From Thalassospira povalilytica (GTDB taxonomy: Bacteria > Pseudomonadota > Alphaproteobacteria > Rhodospirillales > Thalassospiraceae), in the NCBI RefSeq assembly GCF_002844235.1, contig NZ_PGTS01000002.1, forward strand, positions 186,001 through 250,000: 64,000 nt of DNA, in the 5' to 3' direction. Below the pieces are notes generated by a model that had not been told where the DNA came from, did no database searches, and worked only from the letters and a program-made list of their open reading frames with translations. Below are positions 52,866 to 61,971 of this stretch, piece by piece. Positions within the stretch are counted from its first letter, which is position 1. Each line of letters opens with the position of its first letter. Made by a program: the position numbers and the translations under genes.

Positions 52866-54251
52866 ATGTCTGTTTCTCGGGATCAAAAACCTGAGCCACA
52901 TTCAAACGTCGCTGCTGATACGGCGGATAATGACAGCACGTCCCCCCAATGTGCTGAAAGCCCGCTCGCGTCCACCAATGCGCAAATGTCATCCGAACCG
53001 GTCTGGATCAGTCCGGGGTCGGCGGCATTCCGCCGTATCAGTGTTGCCCTTTTCCTTGCAGGCTATGCGACCTTTTCCCTGATTTATTGCGTGCAGCCGC
53101 TTTTGCCGGAACTGGCCAATCATTTTGGTGTCGGACCTGCGGAAAGTTCATTGGCATTGTCACTGACGACCGGTTTTCTGGCCTTTGCCATTTTGCTGGC
53201 CGGTGCGGTATCAGAAGCCGCCGGGCGCAAACAATTGATGCTGGTGTCAATGTGTGTGGCATCGATCCTGAACCTGATTGCGCCGTTTTTGTCAGACTGG
53301 CATGCCTTTCTGGTATTGCGCGCGCTTGAGGGGCTTATTCTTGGTGGTGTGCCCGCGGTTGCCATGGCCTATCTGGCCGAAGAAATTGACCCCAAGGGGC
53401 TGGGCATGGCGATGGGCATCTATATCAGCGGGACCGCGATCGGGGGCTTGAGTGGCCGCGTTGTGATCGGTTTTCTGACTGACATGTTTGGCTGGCATAC
53501 GGCCCTTGGTGCGATGGGGGCGTTCGGTTTGCTTGCGGCCCTTGGTTTTGCTGTTTTGTTGCCGGCATCGCGCAACTTTGTCCGGCGCCCGGGATTTCAG
53601 GTGCGCTATCACCTGCGGGCCTGGGGCGGGCATCTTAAACATGCGGGCCTGCCTTATGTGTTTCTGATTGGCGCTTTTGCCATGGGGTGTTTTGTCACGG
53701 TATTTAACTATGTCGGGTTCCGGCTTTCTGATGAACCCTATAGCCTGAGCCAAAGTCAGATCGGCCTGATCTTTGTTGTCTATCTGTGCGGGTCGGTGAT
53801 GTCGTCTATTGCCGGGGCACTTTCCGACCGGCTGGGCCGCGGGCCGGTGCTGGTGGTTGGTGTGCTGCTGGCCGGGCTTGGTGTTGTTCTGACCATGCTT
53901 GACAGTCTGGGCGGGATCATTGGCGGCATTGTGGTTTTGACCAGCGGCTTTTTCGTTGCCCATTCGATTGCCAGTGGCTGGGTCGGTCGTCTTGCCGAAA
54001 CGTCAAAGGGCCATGCATCGTCGCTGTATCTTCTGGCCTATTATCTGGGGTCAAGCATCATGGGATCGGTTGGCGGATGGTTCTGGGATCACGGAGGATG
54101 GAACGCGGTGGCGGGATTTGCCGTGGCGTTGCTGTTCTGTGCATTACTATGCGGTATTCATCTGTGGCGGCTGGCCGCCAAGGCATCGGGTGATCGCGGT
54201 CAGGGTGCCGGTGGAAATGCCGTAAAGGGTGAACTGGTCGATGCGACCTGA
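52866..54251 (+). CDS. MFS transporter, YnfM-like
   Basis: A 461-residue major facilitator superfamily protein with 12 helices. A 55-residue Ser/Asp-rich cytosolic tail precedes helix 1 (ALFLAGYATFSLIYCVQPLLPELANHFG), then the loop SEAAGRKQLMLVS with the conserved Gly-Arg-Lys, and RALEGLILGGVPAVAMAYLAEEIDPKGLGMAMGIYISG, as in YnfM/YnfL-linked drug efflux permeases. I chose the ATG at 52866 with AGAGGTCG upstream. Divergent from the LysR gene. Confidence 0.9.
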   Translation: MSVSRDQKPEPHSNVAADTADNDSTSPQCAESPLASTNAQMSSEPVWISPGSAAFRRISVALFLAGYATFSLIYCVQPLLPELANHFGVGPAESSLALSLTTGFLAFAILLAGAVSEAAGRKQLMLVSMCVASILNLIAPFLSDWHAFLVLRALEGLILGGVPAVAMAYLAEEIDPKGLGMAMGIYISGTAIGGLSGRVVIGFLTDMFGWHTALGAMGAFGLLAALGFAVLLPASRNFVRRPGFQVRYHLRAWGGHLKHAGLPYVFLIGAFAMGCFVTVFNYVGFRLSDEPYSLSQSQIGLIFVVYLCGSVMSSIAGALSDRLGRGPVLVVGVLLAGLGVVLTMLDSLGGIIGGIVVLTSGFFVAHSIASGWVGRLAETSKGHASSLYLLAYYLGSSIMGSVGGWFWDHGGWNAVAGFAVALLFCALLCGIHLWRLAAKASGDRGQGAGGNAVKGELVDAT

Positions 54252-54277
54252 TGGCGGAAAAATTCGCGCACTTATAA

Positions 54278-54310
54278 CAAAACCCCGCCAGATATTCTGG
54301 TGGGGTTTTG
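54278..54310. terminator. bidirectional terminator
   Basis: CAAAACCCCGCCA and TGGTGGGGTTTTG pair around 7 bases, with one G-U. It separates the convergent MFS and cysteine synthase genes. Confidence 0.88.
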
Positions 54311-54331
54311 CGTTTCAGACATCAAATGGTC

Positions 54332-55330
54332 CTAGAGCCAGTCGGGGCTCGGCAAACCTTTTTCCTTAAGGAAGGTCGGGTTCCAGAGTTTGCTCTGATA
54401 CCGGGTGCCAAGATCACACAGAACAGTGACGATGGTTTTGCCCGGGCCGAGTTCGCGGGCAAGGCGCACCGCACCGGCAATGTTGATCCCGGTCGAACCG
54501 CCCATGCACAGGCCTTCTTCCTTAAGCAGGTCAAAGACGATCGGCAGCATTTCCTCGTCGGAAATCTGGAACGGGTGGTCAATCTCGATGCCTTCAAGGT
54601 TCGCAGTGATGCGGCCCTGGCCGATCCCTTCGGAGATTGAGCTGCCTTCGGATTTCAGTTCGCCAAATTTATAGTGGCTGTAAAGAGCTGCACCCATCGG
54701 ATCAGCAAGGCCGATCTGGATGTTCTTGTTGCGCTCTTTCAGGCCCATCGACACACCGGCAAGCGTGCCGCCCGTACCTACCGCACAGATAAAGCCATCA
54801 ATCTTGCCGTCGGTCTGTTCCCAGATTTCGGGGGCCGTGGTGTCGATATGACCCTGACGGTTGGCGACGTTGTCAAACTGGTTGGCCCAGATTGCGCCAT
54901 TGGGTTCGGTTTTTGCCAGTTCTTCGGCCAGACGGCGCGATACGTGAACATAGTTGTTCTGATCGCGATAGGGGACAGCCGGAACTTCGCGCAGATCCGC
55001 ACCCAGAAGACGCAGAAGATCTTTCTTTTCCTGGCTCTGGGTTTCTGGAATGACGATAACGGTGCGATAGCCAAGGGCGTTGCCGACAACAGCAAGGCCG
55101 ATACCGGTATTGCCGGCCGTACCTTCGACGATAACGCCGCCCGGTTTCAAAAGGCCGCGGGCCTCTGCGTCGCGGATGATGGCAAGAGCCGCACGGTCTT
55201 TGACAGAGCCGCCCGGGTTTGCGTATTCCGCCTTGCCAAGAATGGTGCAACCCGTCAGCTCGGAAACCTTTTTCAGTTTCACAAGCGGGGTGCGGCCAAT
55301 GGCTTCGATGGTGCCATTGCGAATGTCCAT
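54332..55330 (-). CDS. cysteine synthase
   Basis: A 332-residue O-acetylserine sulfhydrylase-type PLP enzyme: IGRTPLVKLK, the PLP lysine K44 in NPGGSVKDRAA, GTGGTLAGVSMGL, SSISEGIGQGRIT and GGSTGINIAGAVRLA. The usual EPTSGNTG loop that binds substrate reads EGTAGNTG here, and it is seen in a CysK subgroup (often called CysK2 or Cbs-like). I chose the ATG at 55330 (MDIRNGT). Confidence 0.92.
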   Translation of the reverse strand: MDIRNGTIEAIGRTPLVKLKKVSELTGCTILGKAEYANPGGSVKDRAALAIIRDAEARGLLKPGGVIVEGTAGNTGIGLAVVGNALGYRTVIVIPETQSQEKKDLLRLLGADLREVPAVPYRDQNNYVHVSRRLAEELAKTEPNGAIWANQFDNVANRQGHIDTTAPEIWEQTDGKIDGFICAVGTGGTLAGVSMGLKERNKNIQIGLADPMGAALYSHYKFGELKSEGSSISEGIGQGRITANLEGIEIDHPFQISDEEMLPIVFDLLKEEGLCMGGSTGINIAGAVRLARELGPGKTIVTVLCDLGTRYQSKLWNPTFLKEKGLPSPDWL

Positions 55331-55470
55331 GACAGACTCCAAACGTGGTGAGTTCAAAATTTGATTAGTTGTTGATTGGGGCTTTATTACACAAAAGTCA
55401 AGATGGTTTGAAAATTACAACGCAAAGTTTGTGTGAAATATATCATATCTCCGAATATCCGGAAAATCCC

Positions 55471-56109
55471 CTAGACGCCAGCTTCTCTGCGGATGCGGTC
55501 GCGATGAAGCATAAGCCATTGTACTGCAATCGTCGCTGTTGCATTGCAGAGTTGTCCATTCTGCAACATGGCAAAGCATTCATCGGCACTGACGGTAAAG
55601 ACGCGAATGTCTTCGCCTTCTTCTGCAAGACCGTGAATGCCACCGGCTTTGGATGTATCGACCCGCCCGTAATACATGGTCACTGTCTCGCTTGAGCAGC
55701 CCGGCGTGACATAATATCGCGAAATCAGTTCAAGCGGGCCGATGATTTCACAACCGGCTTCTTCGATCGTTTCGCGGCGCGCGACATCTTCTGCGCTTTC
55801 GCCGTCTTCGATAATGCCGGCAACAATTTCAGTCAGCCAGACCGGCATGTCCCGATAATGGTTTTGGACTGACAGGGTGCCGGGGCGAAACTGTTCAATC
55901 AGGACTACCTCGTCGCGCACCGGGTCATAGGGCAGAAGTGCGACGGCATGACCGCGTTCAAGAACTTCGCGTTCAAGGACCGCGCTTTTGCCGCCATCGA
56001 ATTTGTCATGTTGCAGCCGATAGACATCAAGTTTGAAATATCCATCCCAGCCGCGTTTTTGGTCAAGAATGTGAAATTGTCGTGGGCGTGCGTGTTTTTG
56101 TTCGGTCAT
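55471..56109 (-). CDS. NUDIX hydrolase, ADP-ribose pyrophosphatase type
   Basis: A 212-residue NudF-like protein. The Nudix box reads GIIEDGESAEDVARRETIEEAG (within EIVAGIIEDGESAEDVARRE), with the catalytic Glu residues present. The FRPGT and SRYYVTPGCSSETVTMYYGRVD segments are typical of ADP-sugar hydrolases. It probably hydrolyses ADP-ribose to AMP and ribose 5-phosphate. Single gene. Confidence 0.92.
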   Translation of the reverse strand: MTEQKHARPRQFHILDQKRGWDGYFKLDVYRLQHDKFDGGKSAVLEREVLERGHAVALLPYDPVRDEVVLIEQFRPGTLSVQNHYRDMPVWLTEIVAGIIEDGESAEDVARRETIEEAGCEIIGPLELISRYYVTPGCSSETVTMYYGRVDTSKAGGIHGLAEEGEDIRVFTVSADECFAMLQNGQLCNATATIAVQWLMLHRDRIRREAGV

Positions 56110-56391
56110 TGTCCGTATATCAGGCTAAAGGGTTTACAATGCAAAAGGAGAGTGATCTAAGACAATCTAAACTCATGGTAATATTTTTTTATTCTTATGT
56201 ATGTATTTGGTGAATCTCAAGGTGGTGGGCGGCCTGAACCTGCTGTTTGCGGGGTGTTCGTAGGGATAGGTAGGGCATCCCTCGGTTTTAATTATACCTG
56301 AACTGTTGTAGTATTTAAGGCACCAATCAAGCTGCATGGTGGCATATCGTGTGGTTTTGGATTTCAGGGTTTCGGGGGAAACAAGACGTTG
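56110..56391. other. gene-free region upstream of the PAS-GGDEF gene
   Basis: About 280 bases with the divergent promoters of the NUDIX and GGDEF genes. It is AT-rich near 56170-56210 and 56280-56320. I see no gene or repeat. Confidence 0.5.
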
Positions 56392-58023
56392 ATGCGGTTC
56401 GAGCCAACAGAAATCGCACGTCTGTATGGACGATCACGCGTAGGAGTTGTCGTACACAAGGACTTGCAGGCTGTGTATGTCAATGATGCCTATGCGAAGA
56501 TGTTGGGGCGCCGTGATGTCCAGGATTTCATGAGCGAACCTGACATGCGTCAGTATATCCCGCCGAGTTTCCACCACGAAGCTGAAAAGCTGGCCGAAGG
56601 GTTCCAGGAAAGCAACGGATTTCACGGCTGGAAGAAGGTCTATAACATCCGTACCGACGGCACCCCGGTCTGGATGGAAATCAGCGACGAAACCGTGGAA
56701 TGGGATCAGGGCAATGCAGTCCTGACCACAGCGCAAATGATCGACAATGGCACAACCGCCATGCAGGTTGATCACATGCTGGGGCGGTCCTTTATCGGGG
56801 TCATGGTTCATCGCAACATGACGGCATTATACGTCAATGATGCGTTCGCCCATCTGATGGGGGCGGAAAATGCCAGCAAATTCATGGAAAATCCCAATGT
56901 TTTGCGGTTTATCCCCGAACAAAACCGCCCGCGCGCCCTTAAACATGTTGCCGGTATCCTGAGCGGGGAGCGTCACGGCGATCGCCACCGGGTGCGCGAC
57001 ATTCTAGATGATGGCAGTTCCGTCTGGCGGGATCTGACGGACGAGCGCATTCTGTGGCACGATGGCAAGCCTGCTGTTTTGACCACCGCACATGATGTGC
57101 GCGACGAAGTCGAAATGAATGACGAACTTGTGCGTGCAAAGGCAAGTCTTGAACATGCCGTGACCGAGGTGATCCGGCTTGTGCCATCGGCGGTGGCGAT
57201 GCTTGACGAAGATTTGCATGTCATCAATCACAACTATGAATTTGCCAGGATGTTCGGTGTGCCCAATACCGATGGCGATGCACCGGCATTTGATATATCG
57301 GCACTTTATGAATGCTGTGCGCGGATGAAGCTGAACGGGCATGGTCATTCGACACTTGATGAAATGCAAACCCCGTCCGGGCGTTTGGCCGACATTCGCA
57401 TGAATATGATGGATGGTGGCGGGATCATGGTGTCGGCGACCGATATCACCGATCACAAGCGCAAGGAGCAGATGCTTGATACTCTTGCATCAACCGATCC
57501 GCTGACACGTGCGCTTAACCGGCGCGGCTTTGAAATTGCGGTCAGCCGCCTGCGCGAAATTCGCCACCTTAAGGATAAAAGCTGGGTCTTTGGTTTGATC
57601 ATTCTTGATCTGGATTATTTCAAGGACATCAACGACACATATGGACATGCGATTGGTGACCGGGTGCTTGAAAAGGTGGCCGAAACCCTGCGTCAGGCCC
57701 TGCGCGACGATGATCTTGTTGTGCGTCTCGGGGGTGAAGAATTTGCCGTTCTTCTGCCATCTGCAACAGCCGCGGTGACGAAACGGATCGGTGAACGTCT
57801 GTCAAATATGATCCGCGCGATTGAAGTCCCGGTATCCAAGGACAGCAAGGAACTCGTCAAGGTGACGGCAAGTTTCGGGGCCACCGTTGGCGGTGAAGGC
57901 CGGCATAAATCTGTTGATCTGGCCGATGCGATGGCACTGGCCGATGAAGCAATGTATGAGGCCAAGGATGCCGGCCGCGATCGTATGATTTTCAAAACCT
58001 TTGAACGTGATCCTGAAAACTAG
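56392..58023 (+). CDS. PAS-PAS-PAS-GGDEF diguanylate cyclase
   Basis: A 543-residue soluble protein. Residues about 10-125 and 128-245 are two similar PAS domains (GRSRVGVVVHKDLQAVYVNDAYAKMLG and GRSFIGVMVHRNMTALYVNDAFAHLMG align closely), a third PAS is at about 260-365, and a GGDEF domain at about 375-540. The active site reads GGEEF and an RxxD inhibitory site (RDDD) sits five residues before it. It should make cyclic di-GMP with product feedback. No membrane segments. I chose the ATG at 56392, preceded by TTG, with GGGGGAA upstream. Confidence 0.93.
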   Translation: MRFEPTEIARLYGRSRVGVVVHKDLQAVYVNDAYAKMLGRRDVQDFMSEPDMRQYIPPSFHHEAEKLAEGFQESNGFHGWKKVYNIRTDGTPVWMEISDETVEWDQGNAVLTTAQMIDNGTTAMQVDHMLGRSFIGVMVHRNMTALYVNDAFAHLMGAENASKFMENPNVLRFIPEQNRPRALKHVAGILSGERHGDRHRVRDILDDGSSVWRDLTDERILWHDGKPAVLTTAHDVRDEVEMNDELVRAKASLEHAVTEVIRLVPSAVAMLDEDLHVINHNYEFARMFGVPNTDGDAPAFDISALYECCARMKLNGHGHSTLDEMQTPSGRLADIRMNMMDGGGIMVSATDITDHKRKEQMLDTLASTDPLTRALNRRGFEIAVSRLREIRHLKDKSWVFGLIILDLDYFKDINDTYGHAIGDRVLEKVAETLRQALRDDDLVVRLGGEEFAVLLPSATAAVTKRIGERLSNMIRAIEVPVSKDSKELVKVTASFGATVGGEGRHKSVDLADAMALADEAMYEAKDAGRDRMIFKTFERDPEN

Positions 58024-58159
58024 GGGCTGTTTCGCGCAACCACCTTTGACGGCGGACTTGATTACATGCGCGATTGATGCTTTTTCTTTTCCAGCGACAG
58101 GTTGTTGCGATTTGCCCCGTCCTTTGGTGCCACACCATTGACGATCAGGAGAGCGAAGC

Positions 58160-58669
58160 ATGATTGTCCGTGCCATGACCCCGCAAGACGGGGCATCTGT
58201 GATCGAGATTTATGGGCGCGGGATCCGCACCGGAAACGCAACGTTTCAGGATCATCCCGGGACGTGGGATGATTGGGATAGCGGACATTTGAATGAATGC
58301 CGTCTGGTTGCCTGCGATCAAACGGACCGGGTTGTTGGCTGGGCCGGATTGTCCGGGGTTTCAAGTCGCTGTGTTTATCGCGGTGTTGCCGAAATATCGG
58401 TCTATGTCGATCCCGACGCCCAGGGAAAGGGGATCGGAACCGCATTGCTTGGTGCCCTGATTGCAGCAAGCGAGGCCCAAGGTATCTGGTCGCTTGAGGC
58501 CGGTATTTTTCCGGAAAATATCGCAAGTATCGCACTTCATAAACGGCACGGATTTTCCGAAGTCGGTTTGCGTCGCGGACTCGGCCGTATGGGATACGGT
58601 CCGATGGCCGGGCAGTGGCGCGATGTCATGCTGTTGCAACGGCGCAGCACGACCGTTGGTGTCGATTAG
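58160..58669 (+). CDS. GNAT acetyltransferase, Pat/MnaT-like
   Basis: A 169-residue GNAT protein: VAEISVYVDPDAQGKGIGTALLGALIAASEAQGIWSLEAGIFPENIASIALHKRHGFSEVGLRRGLGRMGYGPMAGQWRDVMLLQR. These blocks and the WRDVMLL end match phosphinothricin N-acetyltransferase-like enzymes (MnaT/YwnH). Natural substrates are methionine derivatives or L-amino acids. The ATG at 58160 follows AGGAGAGCG. Confidence 0.9.
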   Translation: MIVRAMTPQDGASVIEIYGRGIRTGNATFQDHPGTWDDWDSGHLNECRLVACDQTDRVVGWAGLSGVSSRCVYRGVAEISVYVDPDAQGKGIGTALLGALIAASEAQGIWSLEAGIFPENIASIALHKRHGFSEVGLRRGLGRMGYGPMAGQWRDVMLLQRRSTTVGVD

Positions 58670-58883
58670 CACAGCAGCAATTTGCGCCAAACGCCGGGTT
58701 TGAGCCGTTTTCTGCGATGGGCCAAGGTCTTTTGCCGGTTTGCTTGCGCGTTGCGTAAAAACACGTAGATGCCCTTTAAATTCGGCCGGTGATAGGGTAA
58801 TCAACAGTCAGAACCCGCGAAACCGCATAACCGACAATATTCAGTTCAAACACACTGAACAGATCAAACAGGAGAGCGCCACC

Positions 58884-60344
58884 GTGAACGAGATCAGCAA
58901 ACTTGCGCCGGTCGCAATCTGGGAAAATTTCCAGAAACTTTGTGATACGCCACGCCCGTCAACCAAGGAAGAAGCAGTGCTTCAGCTGCTTGAAAAAATG
59001 GCGGATGACAAGGGGCTTTCGCATTTTCGTGACAGTGGCCAGAACCTTGTGATCAGTGTTCCGGCAACACCGGGTTACGAAGATCGCAAAATGACGATCC
59101 TTCAGGCGCATGTGGATATGGTCACCCAGGCCAATTCCGGTTCGACTCATAATTTTGACACCGACCCGATCCGGATGCAGATGGACGGGGAATGGATCAC
59201 GGCCGACAACACCACGCTTGGTGCCGATAACGGTATTGGTGCTGCTGCCATGATGGGCTTCATGACCGAAGACGGGCTTGAGCACGGACCGCTTGAATTG
59301 CTGTTTACGGTCGACGAGGAGCGCGGCCTGACCGGTGCGATGAATCTGGAGCCGGGGCGTCTTAAGGGTGAAATCCTTCTGAACCTTGATACCGAAGATG
59401 AATATGAACTGTGTGTCGGGTGTGCCGGTGGGGGTGATCTTGTTGCGACCTTCAATTACAGCCCCGAAGCAATCGGTGCCGGATATGTGGCCCGCGACAT
59501 TGCGCTGACCGGGCTTAAGGGTGGTCATTCAGGCATCGATATCATTCTTGGTCTGGGCAATGCCAACAAGCTGATGGCACGTTTCCTGCGCACGGCCATT
59601 CGCGATTTTGATGCCCGGATCGTTGCGATCAATGCGGGTACGGCGCGAAATGCCATCCCGCGTGAATCCTTTGCCACCATTGTTCTGCCCGAAAGCAAGA
59701 TTGGCGGATTTGATACCGCGCTTAAGGCATTTGCCGGCGATGTCCGTGATGAAATTGGCACGATCGAACCGAATTTCGCGATTGCATCGAAAGATGCCGA
59801 TTTGCCGGAAACGGCAATGAGCGCAGCCGATTCAAAGAAATTCAACAATGCCTGTGTCGGTGCGCCCAATGGTGTCCAGGCCATGAGCACATCGGTTGAA
59901 GGGGTGGTTGAGACCTCGATCAACCTGGCGATTGTCAAGCTGGCGGACGGCACGGCCAAGGTGACCTTGTCTGCGCGCAGTTCGATCAATTCGGCCCGTG
60001 ATGCCATTCGCGAAGCGGCAACTGCGGTGTTTGAGCTGATCGGGGCGAGTGTTGCGTGGGGGGATGCCTATCCGGGCTGGAAACCCAATGCCAATAGCGA
60101 AGTTGTCGAAATGATGAAGTCGGTACATCGCGACATGTTTGGCAAGGATCCGGAAATTCGCGTGATCCATGCCGGTCTTGAATGCGGTGTTCTTGGTGCG
60201 AAATACCCGCATTGGGACATGGTTTCGTTTGGCCCGACCATCAAGCGCGCACACAGCCCGGATGAATGCGTCCATGTGCCCAGTGTCGCACGTTTCTGGG
60301 ATTATCTGCTTGCAGCCTTGAAAGCGATCCCGACCAAGGGATAA
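58884..60344 (+). CDS. pepD: aminoacyl-histidine dipeptidase
   Basis: A 486-residue M20C-family peptidase that cleaves cytosolic dipeptides such as carnosine-type Xaa-His. The two-zinc site is visible: QAHVDMV, TTLGADNGIGAAA, FTVDEERGLTGA, LLNLDTED, and the late HAGLECGVL. The dimerisation domain lies at about 190-390. I chose the GTG at 58884 (VNEISKLAPVAIWENFQKLCDTPR) with GGAG upstream; the frame is open to 58740. The transcript should end at the 60391-60430 terminator and carries the tRNA-antisense piece just before it. Confidence 0.94.
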   Translation: MNEISKLAPVAIWENFQKLCDTPRPSTKEEAVLQLLEKMADDKGLSHFRDSGQNLVISVPATPGYEDRKMTILQAHVDMVTQANSGSTHNFDTDPIRMQMDGEWITADNTTLGADNGIGAAAMMGFMTEDGLEHGPLELLFTVDEERGLTGAMNLEPGRLKGEILLNLDTEDEYELCVGCAGGGDLVATFNYSPEAIGAGYVARDIALTGLKGGHSGIDIILGLGNANKLMARFLRTAIRDFDARIVAINAGTARNAIPRESFATIVLPESKIGGFDTALKAFAGDVRDEIGTIEPNFAIASKDADLPETAMSAADSKKFNNACVGAPNGVQAMSTSVEGVVETSINLAIVKLADGTAKVTLSARSSINSARDAIREAATAVFELIGASVAWGDAYPGWKPNANSEVVEMMKSVHRDMFGKDPEIRVIHAGLECGVLGAKYPHWDMVSFGPTIKRAHSPDECVHVPSVARFWDYLLAALKAIPTKG

Positions 60345-60367
60345 ATGCCCGTCCGGGCGCAAACGGG

Positions 60368-60390
60368 ACCTACAGATTAGAAGTCTGTTG
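60368..60390 (-). repeat. 23-bp copy of the tRNA-Arg(TCT) anticodon arm
   Basis: The minus strand here is identical to bases 20344-20366 of the tRNA-Arg(TCT) gene. It covers the whole anticodon stem and loop plus flanks. It lies 24 bases after the pepD stop and one base before the terminator stem, and no other part of the tRNA is present. Confidence 0.92.
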
Positions 60391-60430
60391 TGCGACTGAC
60401 CGGAATGTTTCGGTCAGTCGCATTTGTTTG
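60391..60430 (+). terminator. terminator hairpin at the pepD/dnaJ-like convergent end
   Basis: TGCGACTGACCG and CGGTCAGTCGCA form a perfect 12-bp stem around 8 bases, followed by TTTGTTTG on the plus strand. The right arm includes the stop codon of the minus-strand gene at 60414. Confidence 0.9.
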
Positions 60431-61787
60431 TAGCACACCAGTTATCGCGCGCAGTCGATCCGTTGCCCGGAACCAGCGCATCAAGGTTCACAAAGCCGTT
60501 TTCGCCAATCGTGGTTTCAACCTCAATCCAGAAACCCTGACTGTCACCGGCAATATAAACCGTTTCAAAACGCGTCAGGCGGCGGATGATTTTGTTATTC
60601 ACACTTGGCCCGTCACGCATATTGAGAAGTTCGCGATCAACATAATAGGGATCGCGATCCTCACCGATCAGTTGTTTGACCTGCTTGGTGATCTGGCTGC
60701 CCTGTTTTGCCACCAGTTCGGGGATCTCGCGGGTGACAAATCCCTGACCCGGGCCAAATGCCAGAAGGCCTGCAAAAATCAGAACAAATAACGGGCTCAG
60801 ATGCAAAAGTGCATCAAGCATCCCTGCGCGTTTCCATTCATCGCGGACACGCCGGGTTGGGCTGCCATCTTCAAGACGTCGCAAGCTGGCACGGATTTGT
60901 TCGGCAAGAACCGATCTGTTGGTGCCGATGAAATCAAGCGCCTGCATCAATACTGCGCGGGCAAGCGGCTTGTTGCCGGCGCGTTCAAAGGCATTGGCAT
61001 GGGCAAACAGCATTTTGGCATTGCCTTCGGGCGGGAAGGTGCCGCCGCGCATGTTGCCAAGAATGGCTTTCCATGCCGGGACGATGCTGCGCCATCCCCA
61101 GAATCCGCGAAGCCATGTAATGAAACTTGCCTTAAGCGCCATTCGCTTTGCCCCCTTGGGGGCCAGATTGGCGGTAAGCGTTTCGGTTTTGCAGGAATTC
61201 AGGAAACCGCGAACGATCTTGAATTCGACCTGCCTTGGCTGGGCCGAAACCACACCGGTTGCCGCACAGGCAATGAAACCCTGGGCGTTGCTATCGGCTT
61301 TTTTGCGGTTATGGCGCCGGGCGCCGGGATGGATGTTGCTTTTGCGCGTGCCGGTTTTGGCCTGCTGTTCGCGATAGGCCTGATTGGCGCGGGCGGTTTT
61401 TTCGTCCGTACCGGTCTTGGCCTTTTCCTGTTTCCGTCCGGTTCCGGCAAAGCCTTGTCTGGTGCGGTTCGCATTTTGCGCACCGGCTGCATTCGGGCCA
61501 TAGCCGGATGCGGTTGGCTTTTCAGACGCGGCTGTTTTGCCCTTTGTGCCGTCATTTGGCCGACTGGTGTTGTTGCCCGATGGCTGTGCAGGGGGCTTGC
61601 GTTCACCAATCAGGATTTCATAGGCTTCGGTGATGTCTTTGAATTTTTCTTCGGCATCAAGATCGGTATTGCGGTCCGGATGATATTCAAATGCCAGTTT
61701 GCGATAGGCGAGCTTGATTTCCTTTGCGCTCGCGCCTGGCGCAATGTTCAGCATGCTGTAATAGATGCCAAGACGATCCTTGTTCAT
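60414..61787 (-). CDS. J-domain protein with membrane anchor and SH3 domain
   Basis: A 457-residue protein. Residues 1-62 are a J-domain with HPD ([35 protein letters not shown]). A basic, low-complexity stretch (65-165) follows, then a helical region, one membrane helix ([19 protein letters not shown], about 330-350) and a C-terminal bacterial SH3 domain ([43 protein letters not shown]). J-domains activate Hsp70 (DnaK); the SH3 part would face the periplasm if the N-terminus is cytosolic. The function is unknown. Convergent with pepD. Confidence 0.85.
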   Translation of the reverse strand: MNKDRLGIYYSMLNIAPGASAKEIKLAYRKLAFEYHPDRNTDLDAEEKFKDITEAYEILIGERKPPAQPSGNNTSRPNDGTKGKTAASEKPTASGYGPNAAGAQNANRTRQGFAGTGRKQEKAKTGTDEKTARANQAYREQQAKTGTRKSNIHPGARRHNRKKADSNAQGFIACAATGVVSAQPRQVEFKIVRGFLNSCKTETLTANLAPKGAKRMALKASFITWLRGFWGWRSIVPAWKAILGNMRGGTFPPEGNAKMLFAHANAFERAGNKPLARAVLMQALDFIGTNRSVLAEQIRASLRRLEDGSPTRRVRDEWKRAGMLDALLHLSPLFVLIFAGLLAFGPGQGFVTREIPELVAKQGSQITKQVKQLIGEDRDPYYVDRELLNMRDGPSVNNKIIRRLTRFETVYIAGDSQGFWIEVETTIGENGFVNLDALVPGNGSTARDNWCATNKCD

Positions 61788-61971
61788 GTCTTATGTAGAT
61801 TCCTGTCCTGACAAACGTTCCGGTGCGCGCGATCAGCCAGCATGGATTTTACTGCCGACGGTGACGGGTGCAATCATATGATTGAAATCTTAACACGTTG
61901 TCACTTTTGCCTATTTGTCATATTTTGCAAGAATCACGTAAGCACGCATTTCGAATAAGCAGGTAGCCGTC

